From Mimachlamys varia (taxonomy: Eukaryota; Mollusca; Bivalvia; Pectinida; Pectinidae): a DNA stretch of 64,000 nt. The position numbers and the translations under genes were made by a program. The notes beneath the pieces are model-generated. The model made no database searches, was not told the origin of the DNA, and saw only the letters and a list, made by a program, of their open reading frames with translations. Shown here one piece after another: positions 1 through 11,238 of this stretch. The stretch spans positions 36,213,426 to 36,277,425 of the forward strand of contig OX392534.1 in NCBI GenBank assembly GCA_947623455.1, given 5' to 3'. How positions within the stretch are numbered: the stretch's first letter is position 1; each line of letters begins with the position of its first letter.

Positions 1-15
1 AACAGACCACTTGAA
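1..15 (+). CDS. Possible 3' end of an exon entering from the left
   Basis: The window opens with 15 bases followed at once by GTAAGT, the ideal 5' splice site. Two frames are open across the piece (phase 0 or phase 2 at the junction). It would join the acceptor-like site at 2324 if both belong to one gene. The third frame has a TGA, so this piece cannot be spliced in frame to the SEFIR-gene exon at 7552. It is too short to identify, and a chance GTAAGT is possible. Confidence 0.3.
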
Positions 16-167
16 GTAAGTATTGCACCATCATTACGGTTCACTGTTGATACAAGTTGTTTAAACAACATTTTATTAACAATTGTTTCAGTATGGATGG
101 CGTTGACGCCTGTGATTTTGGTCATATTTTCGTTTCTCTCGCAGTCATGGAGATGGAGATCCAAAAA

Positions 168-1866
168 ATGGCCGCCCGGTCATGAATGGATATAACACGG
201 GTCTTTGAAATACCTGCTCTGGTTGAAACCAATTATCTCAATAACTACTCGACCAATCGATTTAATTTTTGAACCGTTTTAAAGCTGAGTGTTTTTCACA
301 TGTATTACTACATTGTTTGTGACAAATGTGTATGATATAAACTAGTTAAATATTTCATTGATGTTTGTCAATTTTACAACATGGCCGCCCATTCGTGAAT
401 GGAAATAACACGGGTCTTTGAAATACCTGCTCCGGTTGAAACCAATTATCTCAATAACTACTCGACCAATCGATTTAATTTTTGAACCATTTTAAAGCTG
501 AGTGATTTTCACATGTATTACTACATGTTTGTAAAAAAATTGTATGATATAAACTAGTTAAATATTTCATTGATGATTGTCAATTTTACAACATGGCCGC
601 CCATTCGTGAATGGAAATAACACGGGTCTTTGAAATACCTGCTCCGGTTGAAACCAATTATCTCAATAACTACTCGACCAATCGATTTAATTTTTGAACC
701 ATTGTAAAGCTGAGTGATTCTCACATGTATTTCTACATGTTTGTAACAAATTTGTATGATATAAAATAGTTCAATATTTCATTGATGATTGTCAATTTTA
801 CAACATGGCCGCCCATTCGTGAATGGAAATAACACGGGTCTTTGAAATACCTGCTCCGGTTGAAACCAATTATCTCAATAACTACTCGACCAATCGATTT
901 AATTTTTGAACCATTTTAAAGCTGAGTGATTCTCACATGTATTACTACATGTTTGTAACAAATTTGTATGATATAGAATAGTTAAATATTTCATTGATGA
1001 TTGTCAATTTTACAACATGGCCGCCCACTCGTGAATGGAAATAACACGGGTCTTTGAAATACCTGCTCCGGTTGAAACCAATTATCTCAATAACTACTCG
1101 ACCAACCGATTTAATTTTTGAACCATTTTAAAGCTGAGTGATTCTCACATGTATTACTACATGTTTGTAACAAATTTGTATGATATAAAATAGTTAAATA
1201 TTTCATTGATGATTGTCAATTTTACAACATGGCCGCCCATTCGTGAATGGAAATAACACGGGTCTTTGAAATACCTGCTCCGGTTGAAACCAATTATCTC
1301 AATAACTACTCGACCAATCGATTTAATTTTTGAACCATTTTAAAGCTGAGTGATTCTCACATGTATTACTACATGTTTGTAACAAATTTGTATGATATAG
1401 AATAGTTAAATATTTCATTGATGATTGTCAATTTTACAACATGGCCGCCCACTCGTGAATGGAAATAACACGGGTCTTTGAAATACCTGCTCCGGTTGAA
1501 ACCAATTATCTCAATAACTACTCGACCAATCGATTTAATTTTTGAACCATTTTAAAGCTGAGTGATTCTCACATGTATTACTACATGTTTGTAACAAATT
1601 TGTATGATATAGAATAGTTAAATATTTCATTGATGATTGTCAATTTTACAACATGGCCGCCCACTCGTGAATGGAAATAACACGGGTCTTTGAAATACCT
1701 GCTCCGGTTGAAACCAATTATCTCAATAACTACTCCACCAATCGATTTAATTTTTGAACCATTTTACAGCTGAGTGTTTTTCACATATATTACTACATGT
1801 TTGTGACAAATGTGTATGGTAGAAACTAGTTAAATACTTCACAGATGATTGTCAATTTTACACCAT
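168..1866. repeat. 212-bp satellite array, eight units
   Basis: The landmark ATGGCCGCCC recurs at 168, 381, 593, 805, 1017, 1229, 1441 and 1653, and in mutated form at 1865. The spacing is exactly 212 bp after the first unit (213). Units differ by only a few substitutions, except the first and last, which are more diverged, as expected at array edges. No long open frame runs through it. It sits inside what looks like the last intron of the gene entering from the left. Confidence 0.97.
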
Positions 1867-2324
1867 GGCCTCCCAGCCTCTGTAGTGAACGTAGGCTACA
1901 TATGTAGAGTATATAGGCCTATACATGTACAGTCCCTGTAACTTACATGTATTTGGGGCAGTACAGCTCCTGTAAAACTTAACATGTACTGGTAAATTGT
2001 GCATCTGTGTAATGTATATACAGTCCCTGCTATATGCACGCAAAAGGACACTTGCTAAATACTTGGGCACATGCTGTCTTGTAGTCTCATTATAGAATAG
2101 AAGATTGACAAAAAAAAAGAATATATATACATAATGCACATGTCATGTATAGTGGAGCACCTGTTAGATATTTGTACTACTGGGTATCATTGCCATCAAC
2201 AATTATGATTTTAAGATTATGTGTATCAATATGAGTTATCTATGGTTATGAGAGTCTAAACATTGATATGATGAAATGATTAGTAGATATTAAACTTTAA
2301 CTTGATCTATTGATGTATTTTCAG

Positions 2325-2400
2325 GTATGTGACCCAGGCAGATTCAGGAACCTTCCAATCATTTAAATCTCCAGCATCTGTTTGTTGTCGCTGCTTGTGA
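2325..2400 (+). CDS. Possible terminal coding exon of the upstream gene
   Basis: A pyrimidine-leaning tract ending in TTTTCAG (to 2324) precedes this stretch. Joined to the 15-base piece at the window start in phase 2, it reads 25 codons rich in Ser and Cys and ends with TGA at 2398-2400. No good donor follows, and ATTAAA occurs about 65 bp downstream (near 2465), which would suit polyadenylation. The peptide matches no family I recognise. Splice signals alone support it. Confidence 0.3.
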
Positions 2401-5400
2401 CTAAAAGACATATTCAGTGAAGTGCGAGAATTATGACTATCATATTTCGAATGTATTTGAGAAAATTAAAATTATAGATATATAGATTCTGTTTCTGTTA
2501 TTTTTTTTATGAAATTAATCTGATCATATCATGCAGCCTTTCGTATAAATTCCTGAACATGAATGTACCATCAACAGGGATACGGATATTAATTAAAATA
2601 ACTTTATACGGGTTAATGTAATAATTTGGACCGTATTTATAAAACCGAAGGAAGCAAAGAAATGATACAATCTGCCTAAACAGGGATTTATATATAAACA
2701 TGGTCTCCTAAGTTAGATTACCGGTATGTATAAAAACCATATAGCACACATAGATTGACAGCATGTCTGTTGAACAACATTAACCACCCTGTTTTAATCT
2801 TTGCTCAGAAAAAAAATAAACCAAAAAAGATTTTTTTTTTCAAAAACTCATTTTTATAACTTGGATATTTATAATTAACAGGAGACTATCTTGGATTTTG
2901 AGTGAATTGTTTATGATCGATAATTCAAGGACAGTACTAGTTAGTGGGTGGATCTTTCTCAAAATCTAAATCTAGTACAAAGACATGAATTCCGAATCAT
3001 TTGCCGTGGTAGACAAGTCGAGAATCGGACTTTTAATAATGATTCAAAACCATGGCTTGGTAGCTACATCTACCAGACAGTAATATACCTAGACACAGTG
3101 GCAACAATAATCATTCACCATCATAAATGAAGACCTACTAATTCACAATCTAATCATATATACCCAGTATGAAATGATAAACGCAATCAACACACGAGTG
3201 TTGACATGACAGCGGAAATAATCTGTTGAGCTACTGCGCAAGCGCACACTGGGGGAAAACCGCTGTCGCTAACTTCACGGTTCGGTGCACAAGTACAAAA
3301 GCTCTCGCTAGACCATCGTCCAAATGGGTCAGTTACCTATCCCTCTCACATATACGTCCCTGGTTATTTCACTTCAAAGTTGGCCCAGTAAGCATTTACG
3401 CTGATTTTCTTGACTCCCCAATTTGTGCGGAAAAAACGATTTAAATTTCCCAAAGGTAGATTTTGGTAGACTTTTTTTTCTGTTACAGTATCGGTATCCA
3501 CCTACTTGGAAAACTAAAAATATTTTCTGTTGCAATTTTGTCCCGGTTAAACCCTATATTGACTAGACTGTATTGCCATAACACTTTTTCGTATATAATT
3601 TTTCTTTTCCTATAGCTACTAGGCAGTAGACATCAGCCACTGACTGTATATAGTTTTAATCAATTTTAATCACTGGAAGAAGCCTCCTGTTTAACCAAGC
3701 TTGAGTTTACAGCACTCAAACATGAGGACAACTCCATTTAATTAATGGAAGCTTAAGAAGAAAATAAAATATCGCTAGAAGGGAAGTAACCGCTGCTCAT
3801 GATAAAACGCGAAAAGGCGGTTTCTTCCCTTGATTTACCAATAGAGGGCGTATTGACTAAAGCTTCCTGTTGGTATTATTGACCAAGGATAAGAGACGAA
3901 AACATTTTGTTTATTCGCAGGTAATGCTCGAAGCCTGATTATGCTGTCATGAAATATGCGTTTTGACATGTCCATAAACAATTTCAATCATGAATACGTA
4001 AATTCATCCATCTATTTTCTTGAAAATACGAAGATTGACGCAGAACAACTTACACAATCGTTCCAGGAAGAACGATTGTTTACTTTCATTGTTGACGGTT
4101 TTCGGAGATCATGTTGCTCTACAGTTTTCAGATAAAAAAAACAAGTATCACTTAAAGGTTTCTGATTTTTGAATGGAATATGTTCATACCAATGTGAAGT
4201 CTGTTTAAAAAAAACTGCAAATTCATATCGCTTCAATCACAATACAAGTAAATTGCACTTGACATCGATTACGGGACATCTGCACAGGATATCGACAGAT
4301 TTACTGAAGAGTGTGGTTCATTTATTATTTATGGTTGGTAAGGTAACTACTGACCACTACAGGACATCACTGAAATCCCGTTTATAGTGTTGACGACTTG
4401 GTCATTTCTTTTGTAATGAACAGAGCTAGCTAGATGAAGACTGAAGACCAAAGCAAAATGTGACAATTGCAAATGCACTTTGAATATTGACACTGCATTT
4501 TTTTGCTTTCTGTTTTAGTGAAAGTTAAATAATGTGGCATATGATTGTCTAAAAGCAGTTAACATATCGCTTCACGATGATAATTTCTTTTTTTATGTTG
4601 CTAGAGCTGCTACGTATACACTGTCGAAATATATATCCCATATCATACTGACCAGTGCACATGGAACAACATCAGCAAGTGTACATAAGATTTCAACAAG
4701 CACCTCATATAAGACAATAATACAGGGTTGCTGAAGTATTGAATTCTTTCTGTGATAAAATAACTTTTACTCAAAATTAGCCAAATCAGAAATTTATATC
4801 CTTCATTATTGTTGACAAAAATATGAAACTACAGTCCTTGGATCCAACTTCATATCACTCCTGTTAATATCACATTCCTCTTAATATAATGTTTTTTTTC
4901 CCAAGCAATTTTCCTTCTATATAATTTCATTATTATCTATAGATTAATTGAAACATTTTCATATGTACATTGAATACTGGTAGTTTACTTTCCATTATAG
5001 AGATTCAAAATGCACTAGAATCAGTGGGAAAACATGTTTCTCTTTACTGCATGTATGTCATATTTCTTTTAATATCATCTTTTGTCGAACAAATGCAAGA
5101 TACATGATATTAAAAGGAATGCACATATGTACCACGTATACTAATAATGGATCTCTAAAATCTAATTTAACTTCAAGTTAAGAAGGAGATCAGCAGAAAT
5201 GGCTTTTATTATATTACAATGCATGGGAATGATTTACTATTTATAAAATTAATGTACCCAGTCAGGTTAGAGGCAAAGGAGACCAGGTATATATATGTAT
5301 AAACTCATTCATTCCTTAATTTGAACACTTCCAAATCAAAGGTTGGAACATAGTTCATTATAAAAAATTCATGATCAGAGGTTAATAGTACTAGTAATTT

Positions 5401-5424
5401 TGAAGTGACATTATAATAATTAAG
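2401..5424. other. Non-coding stretch with a GC-richer promoter-like patch
   Basis: AT-rich sequence with only short scattered ORFs. Around 3190-3460 the base composition rises and a palindromic TGCGCAAGCGCA (3234-3245) resembles an NRF1-type promoter motif. This may be the promoter or an untranslated first exon of the SEFIR gene downstream, since a donor-like AAAGGTAGAT follows near 3455. A small inverted repeat (GGGAAGTAACCGC against GGCGGTTTCTTCCC) lies near 3780-3833. No exon can be proven. Confidence 0.4.
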
Positions 5425-5871
5425 TACACTAGTGTGCCCTTGACCTATCACCACCCGAATCTACCGCCACCCTCGCATACCGCCACCTGAACCTCTAGAA
5501 CAGATTTCCCTTCTATATAATTCCCTCATTAAGTTCGCCATCCTCGCATATCGCCAAAACGCCACACCCTTTAAAATACAAACGTCCCGAATCGCAATAC
5601 ATTTCCCTCGACCGTAACGCCATATTGTTCCATTTGGAATGGCGTGCGGCAAACGCATATCAATACCTATTTTCAGATATAAATTTGTGCCAATGTAGAT
5701 CCATATGCAATATAATACTAAGTTTGTTTTTAATAAAATATTGGAAATGCAATCTTTAATGCAATTTAATTCTTGGTAATAAATTTCATAATTTGATACT
5801 ATCGCCACCCTCGTTATACTACCATAATTGCTGTGGATGAAAAGTGGCGGTATAACGAGGGTACACTGTAT
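5425..5871. mobile_element. Inverted-repeat DNA transposon (MITE), pogo/Tigger-like ends
   Basis: The right end reads, inward from the outside, TACAGTGTACCCTCGTTATA. The left end is a diverged form, TACACTAGTGTGCCCTTGAC. Internal copies of CGCCACCCTCGCATA occur near both ends. The pattern of a TA target followed by CAGT..ACCCTCG resembles pogo/Tigger-type mariner relatives, but the family assignment is inference. The 115-codon minus-strand frame inside (5461-5808) is made of the repeated end motif and is not a transposase. Confidence 0.6.
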
Positions 5872-5917
5872 AACAATTGAGTTGACATGTCCATGTATTG
5901 TTGTTACAGTGTTTCTG

Positions 5918-5988
5918 ATGAGCGAGTCCTGTCACAGCTCTCCAGCATGCTGCAGGGAGCGCCTGTTGTGTCGTAGCACACTGTTATG
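5918..5988 (+). promoter_or_regulatory. Two upstream AUGs before the SEFIR-gene start codon
   Basis: The exon at 5910-5998 holds three ATGs. The first (5918) is in a weak context and opens a different frame that overlaps the main start and stops within the next exon. The second (5947) opens a 9-codon ORF in the same frame as the main protein and ends at TAG 5974-5976, nine bases before the main ATG (5986). The main ATG has G at -3 and G at +4. This arrangement suggests translational control by leaky scanning or reinitiation. That is inferred from the sequence alone. Confidence 0.45.
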
Positions 5989-8900
5989 GGTGACATTGGT
6001 AAGTTGTATAAATTTTTGTGCTGAAACGTTTAGCAGAAATGCCAACCAGATATATAACCGACTCTGACTAACAAACCGTATCTGGATAATTACTGGCCTT
6101 TTGGTGTTGAAATGTAGATTTGCTGTAGAATGCAAAAGATATTATAGTACTGTTCAATGATACAACACCACATATAGCACACTGGGACATATGTTGCTCC
6201 CCCCGCATAGACAAGAGGGGAATCACTCTGTCTGTTCGTTTGTCATTGCCTTTAGACCTTATGAACAACATATCTTAAAACCCTTGGTTATATAGCATCA
6301 TACGATCAAAATATAGGTACACCTGATCATAATGAGATTTTGGTAGTCATTGCAATGTTAAAGGTCAAAGGTCACAGTTGACCACTTTAGGAATAAAAAG
6401 CGTGTGTACTATGAGACATATCTTGAACGCCTCGACAGTTTGGATTCATACTTACACCAAAGCGTCACACGATCCAGTTTTACATCAAAATAGCTTTTGG
6501 TGGTCATCAGTTAATTAAAGGTCAAAGGTACATGTAACTGCTAGCCACTTTAATTTTGGAATAACAAAATTCTTGTGACAATGTACAAGACATGTATCTC
6601 ATGAACTCCTTGACGGTTTATATTTACTCATACACAATATAATAGCAACACATGATCAAGGTCTGCACCAGACCTGATTAGATTATGGTGGTTATTGGTC
6701 AATGTGAATGGTCAAAGGATCTGTTGACCACTTTTGGAGTAAAAAGCTTAAAGGCCCAATATATGTAACTTTCGGCAAAACTTGAAGCGAAAATCATGCC
6801 TAATAACTTATTATATTTATAGATTTCGTTAAGATTAACTGATATCAACAATATTTAAGATGAATTCTTTCGCGGTTACCGGTACAGCAGCAGTGGAAAC
6901 ACGCTATTTGTAAACACACGTCCATTTTTAAACGTCTTCTACCTTCGGTTTGTTGTTGAAGGGCCCCACCTGAAATATTTTCAATTTTTTGGATTTTTTT
7001 GTCAAGAGTTTCTTGTTAGTTACCGCTCAGGTTTACTTCGTTTTAGGCTTATTTTTGCATGGTTATCAACTGGATTTTTTTCAGAATTTTTTAAAATCAC
7101 GAAAATTTCCCTGAAGTTACGTATATTGGGCCTTTAAAAGGTAGCAAGAACATTTTAATGTGACATAGGGTCCAACTGATTGCATATATAGTTGCAATTG
7201 ATATAATTGATAAAAACAGTTTGTCTTAAACTGATAATCAATTTTGATTTCCCAGCTGATACTATACAATGGTAAATTGAATGTCTACAAAACACATAAT
7301 GAGCATTTACACAAATAGTTTGATGATCATATGAGCATGATCACCACTGAAGTGTTATACTCTGTTTATATGTACATTTGTACCTTTTAGATGATGAAGT
7401 TGCAGTTTATGATGGATTTTTGTTATACACATGGAGCAAAATCATAAGTTTGAAAAAAGGGTTTGCATTTCAGATTAACAATACATGTATTACACTACCT
7501 ATATATATATATCTGATCTAAATATAGCCTACTTATTTTTTCGTAATGCAGGACAAGATTCCGGAATGTCAACACCCACATCACCAATGAGTGGTGGCAG
7601 TGGTCACACAGGGGGAGGTAAGTAGGACCAAAGGTCAATTTATAAGTAGTGGACAGAGGTCAACTGATAATTAGTGGAAAACGGTCAACTTATAATTCAT
7701 GGACATGGTCACTCTGGCTGTAACCTTAATGTCACAAGCTGATTTTTTCTTTGAGGCCATCACAATAATTAATAGCTATATAGACTAAATGGTATTAAAT
7801 TACATGTAGCAATTTTTCTTCATTGGCTTAGATTTAATTGGAATGAGGTTATACAAAAAACTGAAAATCCTGGGTTCGTGTCGTACATGACCAAACACAT
7901 CCAGACTACCAATTTCAATCGTTAGATACATAGCATAGGACTTGTTTTCTAATGAATGGTAATCGTATTTTATTAATAGATATTAATAAAATGGAATTGA
8001 TATTAATGATACTAATATTTAGATTGACAACTGTTTCAATTTCATGAAATATTCTTCATATTTTATATAGTTTCAAAACAAGTTGAAATGCCATTTTGTA
8101 TTATTTTATATTGTATCCCGAGAAGAGAATTTATATATTTTACAACTATTGTTTGCTAGCGGACGATGTGAGTGTGAAGGAACCTGATAACTCGGAGTAC
8201 CAGAAGTCCTTACAGATCGTCCTAGGGACAGTGTGTGGTGTATTTGGTTTCTTGGGCCTTCTGCTCATCATCTGTCTTCTGTATCGCCTGTACAAACGTC
8301 GCCGAGCCCAGAACTACACCACAGGTATGTCTTTAGACCTGTAAAGGAAACAGGTTTGGAATGAGGTTTACCAGATCTCTATTGAACATATAATATATGT
8401 TTTGTACAAAAGCAGCATTTAAATAAAAATTATCGAAGTTTAACATCTTCAAAAACAACATTTTAAATGTATTGCAACGTGTAAAGACGGACTAGTCTAT
8501 TAGTTATTGGCTGAGTCAGAGCTTGCCAAAGGGACCAGTTGGCATTGAAACGTTGCAACACTTTTAAAAATTCACCCCTGATATTTTATAATGGGCTCTT
8601 CCAAATTTTGAATTGGAAGGGTTCAAATGTGTCTCCAGGGGTTGAAGAGTTAATATGAAATTGTTTGTGTAAAAAAAGTAATATCACATATTTCCAAACT
8701 TATGTGTTTTTTGAAGATCTTTATATGAAACCATATGTTTACATTACACTGGTTTAATGAGTTGAATAAGCTGACTGCTTTATATTTCCAGGATCAAGGG
8801 AACAAAATGAGTTACACAGCTCTATAACACTAGGTATGTACTTTAACATTTTCACGTTTATAATTTTCATAAAAGTGAAAATGTATACGTTTCAGATACA

Positions 8901-10752
8901 ATCCAAATACGGAAATATAGAACATATCTTTGGCTTTTACACAGATTGAGGGTAAATATTTGATATTTTTTAAAAAGAATTTATTAAATAAATTGATGAG
9001 ATGATAAAAAATTGTAAATCTTAAATTGCCTAAATGGATATTGAAAGGATGTTGATTTAATGTATCCCTTACTTTTTATGATTTCTGAATTTCAGTATGA
9101 TAGTTTGTTGATTATGTATTCAGTATCTAAGCATTTGTGGATAACATTTGACAGATATAATCTTGTTTAATGTTTGGTTTGATTTTTATTTCCATACAAA
9201 ACATGTAATTTGAGATTATTTAATATTCTGTCATGTATTTGCAGACCTTGAACAGAAGCAGATACCATCAGTATTGCTACTGTACGCCTACGATTGCGCA
9301 GCTCACGAGAAAGTGGTGTCTGCGCTAGCCGGCTACCTCATAGAGACTTGTAATTGTAATGTCCACCTCGACCTGTTTGAGGATCAGATCATCTTTGAGC
9401 GTGGATTGGACGACTGGCTCGTGGATCGACTGCAGGAAGTGGATTATATCATTGTGTTGTGTTCAGTAGGAGCTAGACTAAGATGTACAAAGAAACGAGT
9501 AAGATTCAAATTTGATCCATGCAGGAAGATTCCCGACTATTTTGCAGTGGCTGTAGACTATGTGGCCGAGAAGATGAGAGTTGAGAGGTCAAAGGGCCTG
9601 TCCATGTCTAAGTATGCTGTGGTCTACATGGACTATTCCACGGCCAGTGACATACCCCACCAGTTGGAGACAGGCGCAAAGTTTTGTCTGATGAGGGATA
9701 TTTTGCCACTTTTTTGTCATTTACATGGAACAAGTGCAGAACAAACCAAGAATGGAAACATATGCTTGGGCATATCAGACAAAACATACGACAGTTCAGA
9801 GCTAGGCACAGAGCTGAGAGTCGCTATAGAATCTGCCAAAGAATTTTTCAGATGTAATCCAAACTGGGTAGAAGATAGCATGGAATTTATTCCTCCACCA
9901 AGCAAGACGAAATCCCGGCATACACGAAAAAGCTCCTTAGAGCCTTTGCTAGGGGATCTGAAAGTGAATATGCCCGAGACAGATGACCTTCAACAGGTCA
10001 ACACTTTGGTGGACATCCACAGTCAAACCTTGCCACGTAGCACTAAACAGACACACTTAAACATGGTTGGAAACTTACAGAATCGTCAGAATTCCCTCCC
10101 CTCTTCACTGTCCAGCCACCAGACCTCGTCTACCCCACCAAACCACACCTCCAAGTCATGTGACAGCTTCCAGTCACCTTCGCTGTACAGTGGCTTGGAA
10201 CAGATGCCATGTTTGATTTGTGGGACAGAGGGAGAACACAACCCAAGCACGCGTTGTAAGGGACGTCGGCTCGCCCGACAACCTACCCAGGACAGCGAGG
10301 ATGACATGTCTAGTTACCGACACAAGAGTAAGTCCATGCCAACTGTGTGTGACTCTAGCATCCACAGTTCTCAGACAGTGTTCCAGGCAGATGTTCACAA
10401 GGAGTGGGACGAGCATGGGGCTAAAATGTCTGGCTCGGACTCGCAGGACTCCGGGTCAAACAAAGACTTTGCGATGGAGGACCTTGAGAAGGACCTGCAG
10501 TCCATTATCATGCCCTCTAGTCTTAAGATGGGGTCTTTTCATTACGACTTACCGTCAATAGCTGTTCGGCCTATTCCTAAGCTTGCCCCACACAAACAGA
10601 TTTCATCTTCCCCCGACCCCCACTTACCCACTGCAGTGGACGCAGCTCTGCTCCTTCAGCCCCTGAAACAAACATTCCAGAATGTGAACTCGTCGCCCAG
10701 CACGGCGTCGCTAGAGGAGCAGATATTTCAGCTGCAGGACATCAGGTTGTGA
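5986..10752 (+). CDS. SEFIR-domain transmembrane protein, IL-17 receptor-like with almost no ectodomain
   Basis: Spliced CDS: 5986-5998, 7552-7617, 8160-8324, 8792-8833 and 9245-10752 (1794 nt, 597 aa). All four introns are GT..AG and all junctions are phase 1, so the frame closes exactly. The exon holding the ATG (5910-5998) has a strong acceptor (TTGTTACAG) and a GTAAGT donor, with an in-frame TAG just before the start. Order: about 43 Ser/Gly/Thr-rich residues without a signal peptide; a membrane helix (about 44-68) followed by YKRRR; the SEFIR domain (about 104-255); and a Ser-rich tail. SEFIR domains of IL-17 receptors recruit the adaptor Act1/CIKS through SEFIR-SEFIR contact, leading to NF-kB and MAPK signalling. 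The positive-inside rule puts the SEFIR in the cytosol. Ectodomain exons spliced in from elsewhere remain possible, but the first 15 bases of the window cannot be spliced directly to 7552 in frame. Confidence 0.72.
6200..6745. repeat. Degenerate three-unit repeat carrying AGGTCA half-sites
   Basis: Three diverged units, about 160-190 bp apart, each contain a form of GGTCAAAGG followed by GACCACTTT, ATGAAC..CTT and GATCA..CCTGAT blocks. The first has a perfect AGGTCA-A-AGGTCA direct repeat at 6362-6374. The later ones (near 6520 and 6709) are decayed. It lies in the first intron of the SEFIR gene. Confidence 0.7.
6749..7136. mobile_element. MITE family A, copy 1 (AAAGGCCCAATAT ends)
   Basis: It is bounded by AAAGGCCCAATATATGTAAC on the left and its near-perfect inverse GTTACGTATATTGGGCCTTT on the right. 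The interior contains GGTTACCGGTACAGCAGCAG and a TTTCTTGTTAG..ACCGCTCAGG block, also found in the copies at 28.8 and 33.6 kb. No transposase frame is present. The flanks suggest a TA or TTAA target but are ambiguous, so the superfamily (mariner or piggyBac-type) is open. It is inserted in the first coding intron of the SEFIR gene. Confidence 0.88.
8160..8324 (+). CDS. Membrane-helix exon of the SEFIR gene
   Basis: Acceptor TTTGCTAG at 8159 and donor ACAG/GTATGT at 8325. The exon encodes the last acidic juxtamembrane residues (DDVSVKEPDNSEY), a helix of about 25 residues rich in V, G, F, L and I, and the stop-transfer YKRRRAQ. The upstream exon (7552-7617, acceptor AATGCAG, donor GAG/GTAAGT) supplies a Ser/Gly/Thr/Pro stretch. 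The downstream 42-nt exon (8792-8833) supplies a short acidic/polar linker into the SEFIR exon. Confidence 0.85.
9245..10752 (+). CDS. SEFIR domain and C-terminal tail exon
   Basis: This single long terminal exon starts after TATTTGCAG. SEFIR hallmarks are visible in order: box 1 VLLLYAYDC..H (105-116), the strand-helix NVHLDLFED (134-142), a W..D.L motif (153-158), VDYIIVLCSVGAR (161-173), YAVVYMDY (219-226) and a C-terminal helix AIESAKEFF (289-297). The tail of about 290 residues is low complexity with clusters of Ser, Gln and Pro, a basic KTKSRHTRKSS patch, and one Cys/His cluster (C418, C421, H427, C433). It has no transmembrane segment and no recognisable death or TIR domain. The protein ends QDIRL-stop. 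Confidence 0.92.
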
Positions 10753-10847
10753 GTTTTGTGACCATGTGCCTATGTTATCTGGACCACCAGTATGTAAAGA
10801 AGGCCTGATCAGTTCATTTCTATGTGAACCCCATACTTTATCTATTA

Positions 10848-11098
10848 TAAAAGTGGAATAGTTTGTGGCGTGGACATTTTTCACTTATTGTGCTGGTATT
10901 AAATCACCGGGAATACATTGTATATTCGCACACGAACACATTTAAGACCACTCAAAATTTACTGTGAATAATAGTATTATAGTACACAGTGCAAAACAGC
11001 ATGACTGCAGCGCGATGATTTTCACATCAGGAATAGTTTGGAGGCAGATTAAGTGAGAAATTCCACACGCAAAAATATTGGCTTTTACAGTAAATACT
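10848..11098. mobile_element. MITE family B, copy 1
   Basis: Shares block by block similarity with 54777-55005: an AAAGTGGAAT-type left end, CACACGAACACATTT, a TAGTATTAT block, GACTGCAGCGCGA, and a CGCAAAAATATTGGCTTTTA right end. The two ends are loosely inverse to each other. There is no ORF of note. Family assignment is not possible from the sequence alone. Confidence 0.6.
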
Positions 11099-11191
11099 TT
11101 CAAAAGACCAAACAAGCTTAACCCTTTCACCCCAGCAGACCAGTATAGACTCCTCCTGATCAAAGCGGAGGAAAATCTGCTCAGGTTTCAC

Positions 11192-11208
11192 GGGGGGGGG
11201 GGGGGGGG
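11192..11208. repeat. Poly-G tract (17 G)
   Basis: A run of 17 G at 11192-11208. A second run of 12 G lies at 11472-11483. Both are followed by nearly the same text (GTAATGTTTA, ATTCATTTCCTATA), so the tract and its flank were duplicated around the palindromic element between them. Read length errors in homopolymers are possible. Confidence 0.9.
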
Positions 11209-11238
11209 TAATGTTTATTCTTGTATTCATTTCCTATA

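Noticed and set aside
5916..5945. CTGATGAGCGAGTCCTG as a hammerhead core
   Set aside because: No GAAA box and no stem I partner follow; it is exon sequence of the SEFIR gene.
5910..5998. The other open frame of this exon (FLMSESCHSS..) as coding
   Set aside because: It ends in phase 0 and would run into a stop in the 7552 exon; only the frame starting at 5986 joins the membrane-SEFIR frame.
10086..10561. Three ORFs of 73-113 codons overlapping the SEFIR tail
   Set aside because: Shadows of the real coding frame in a GC-richer exon.
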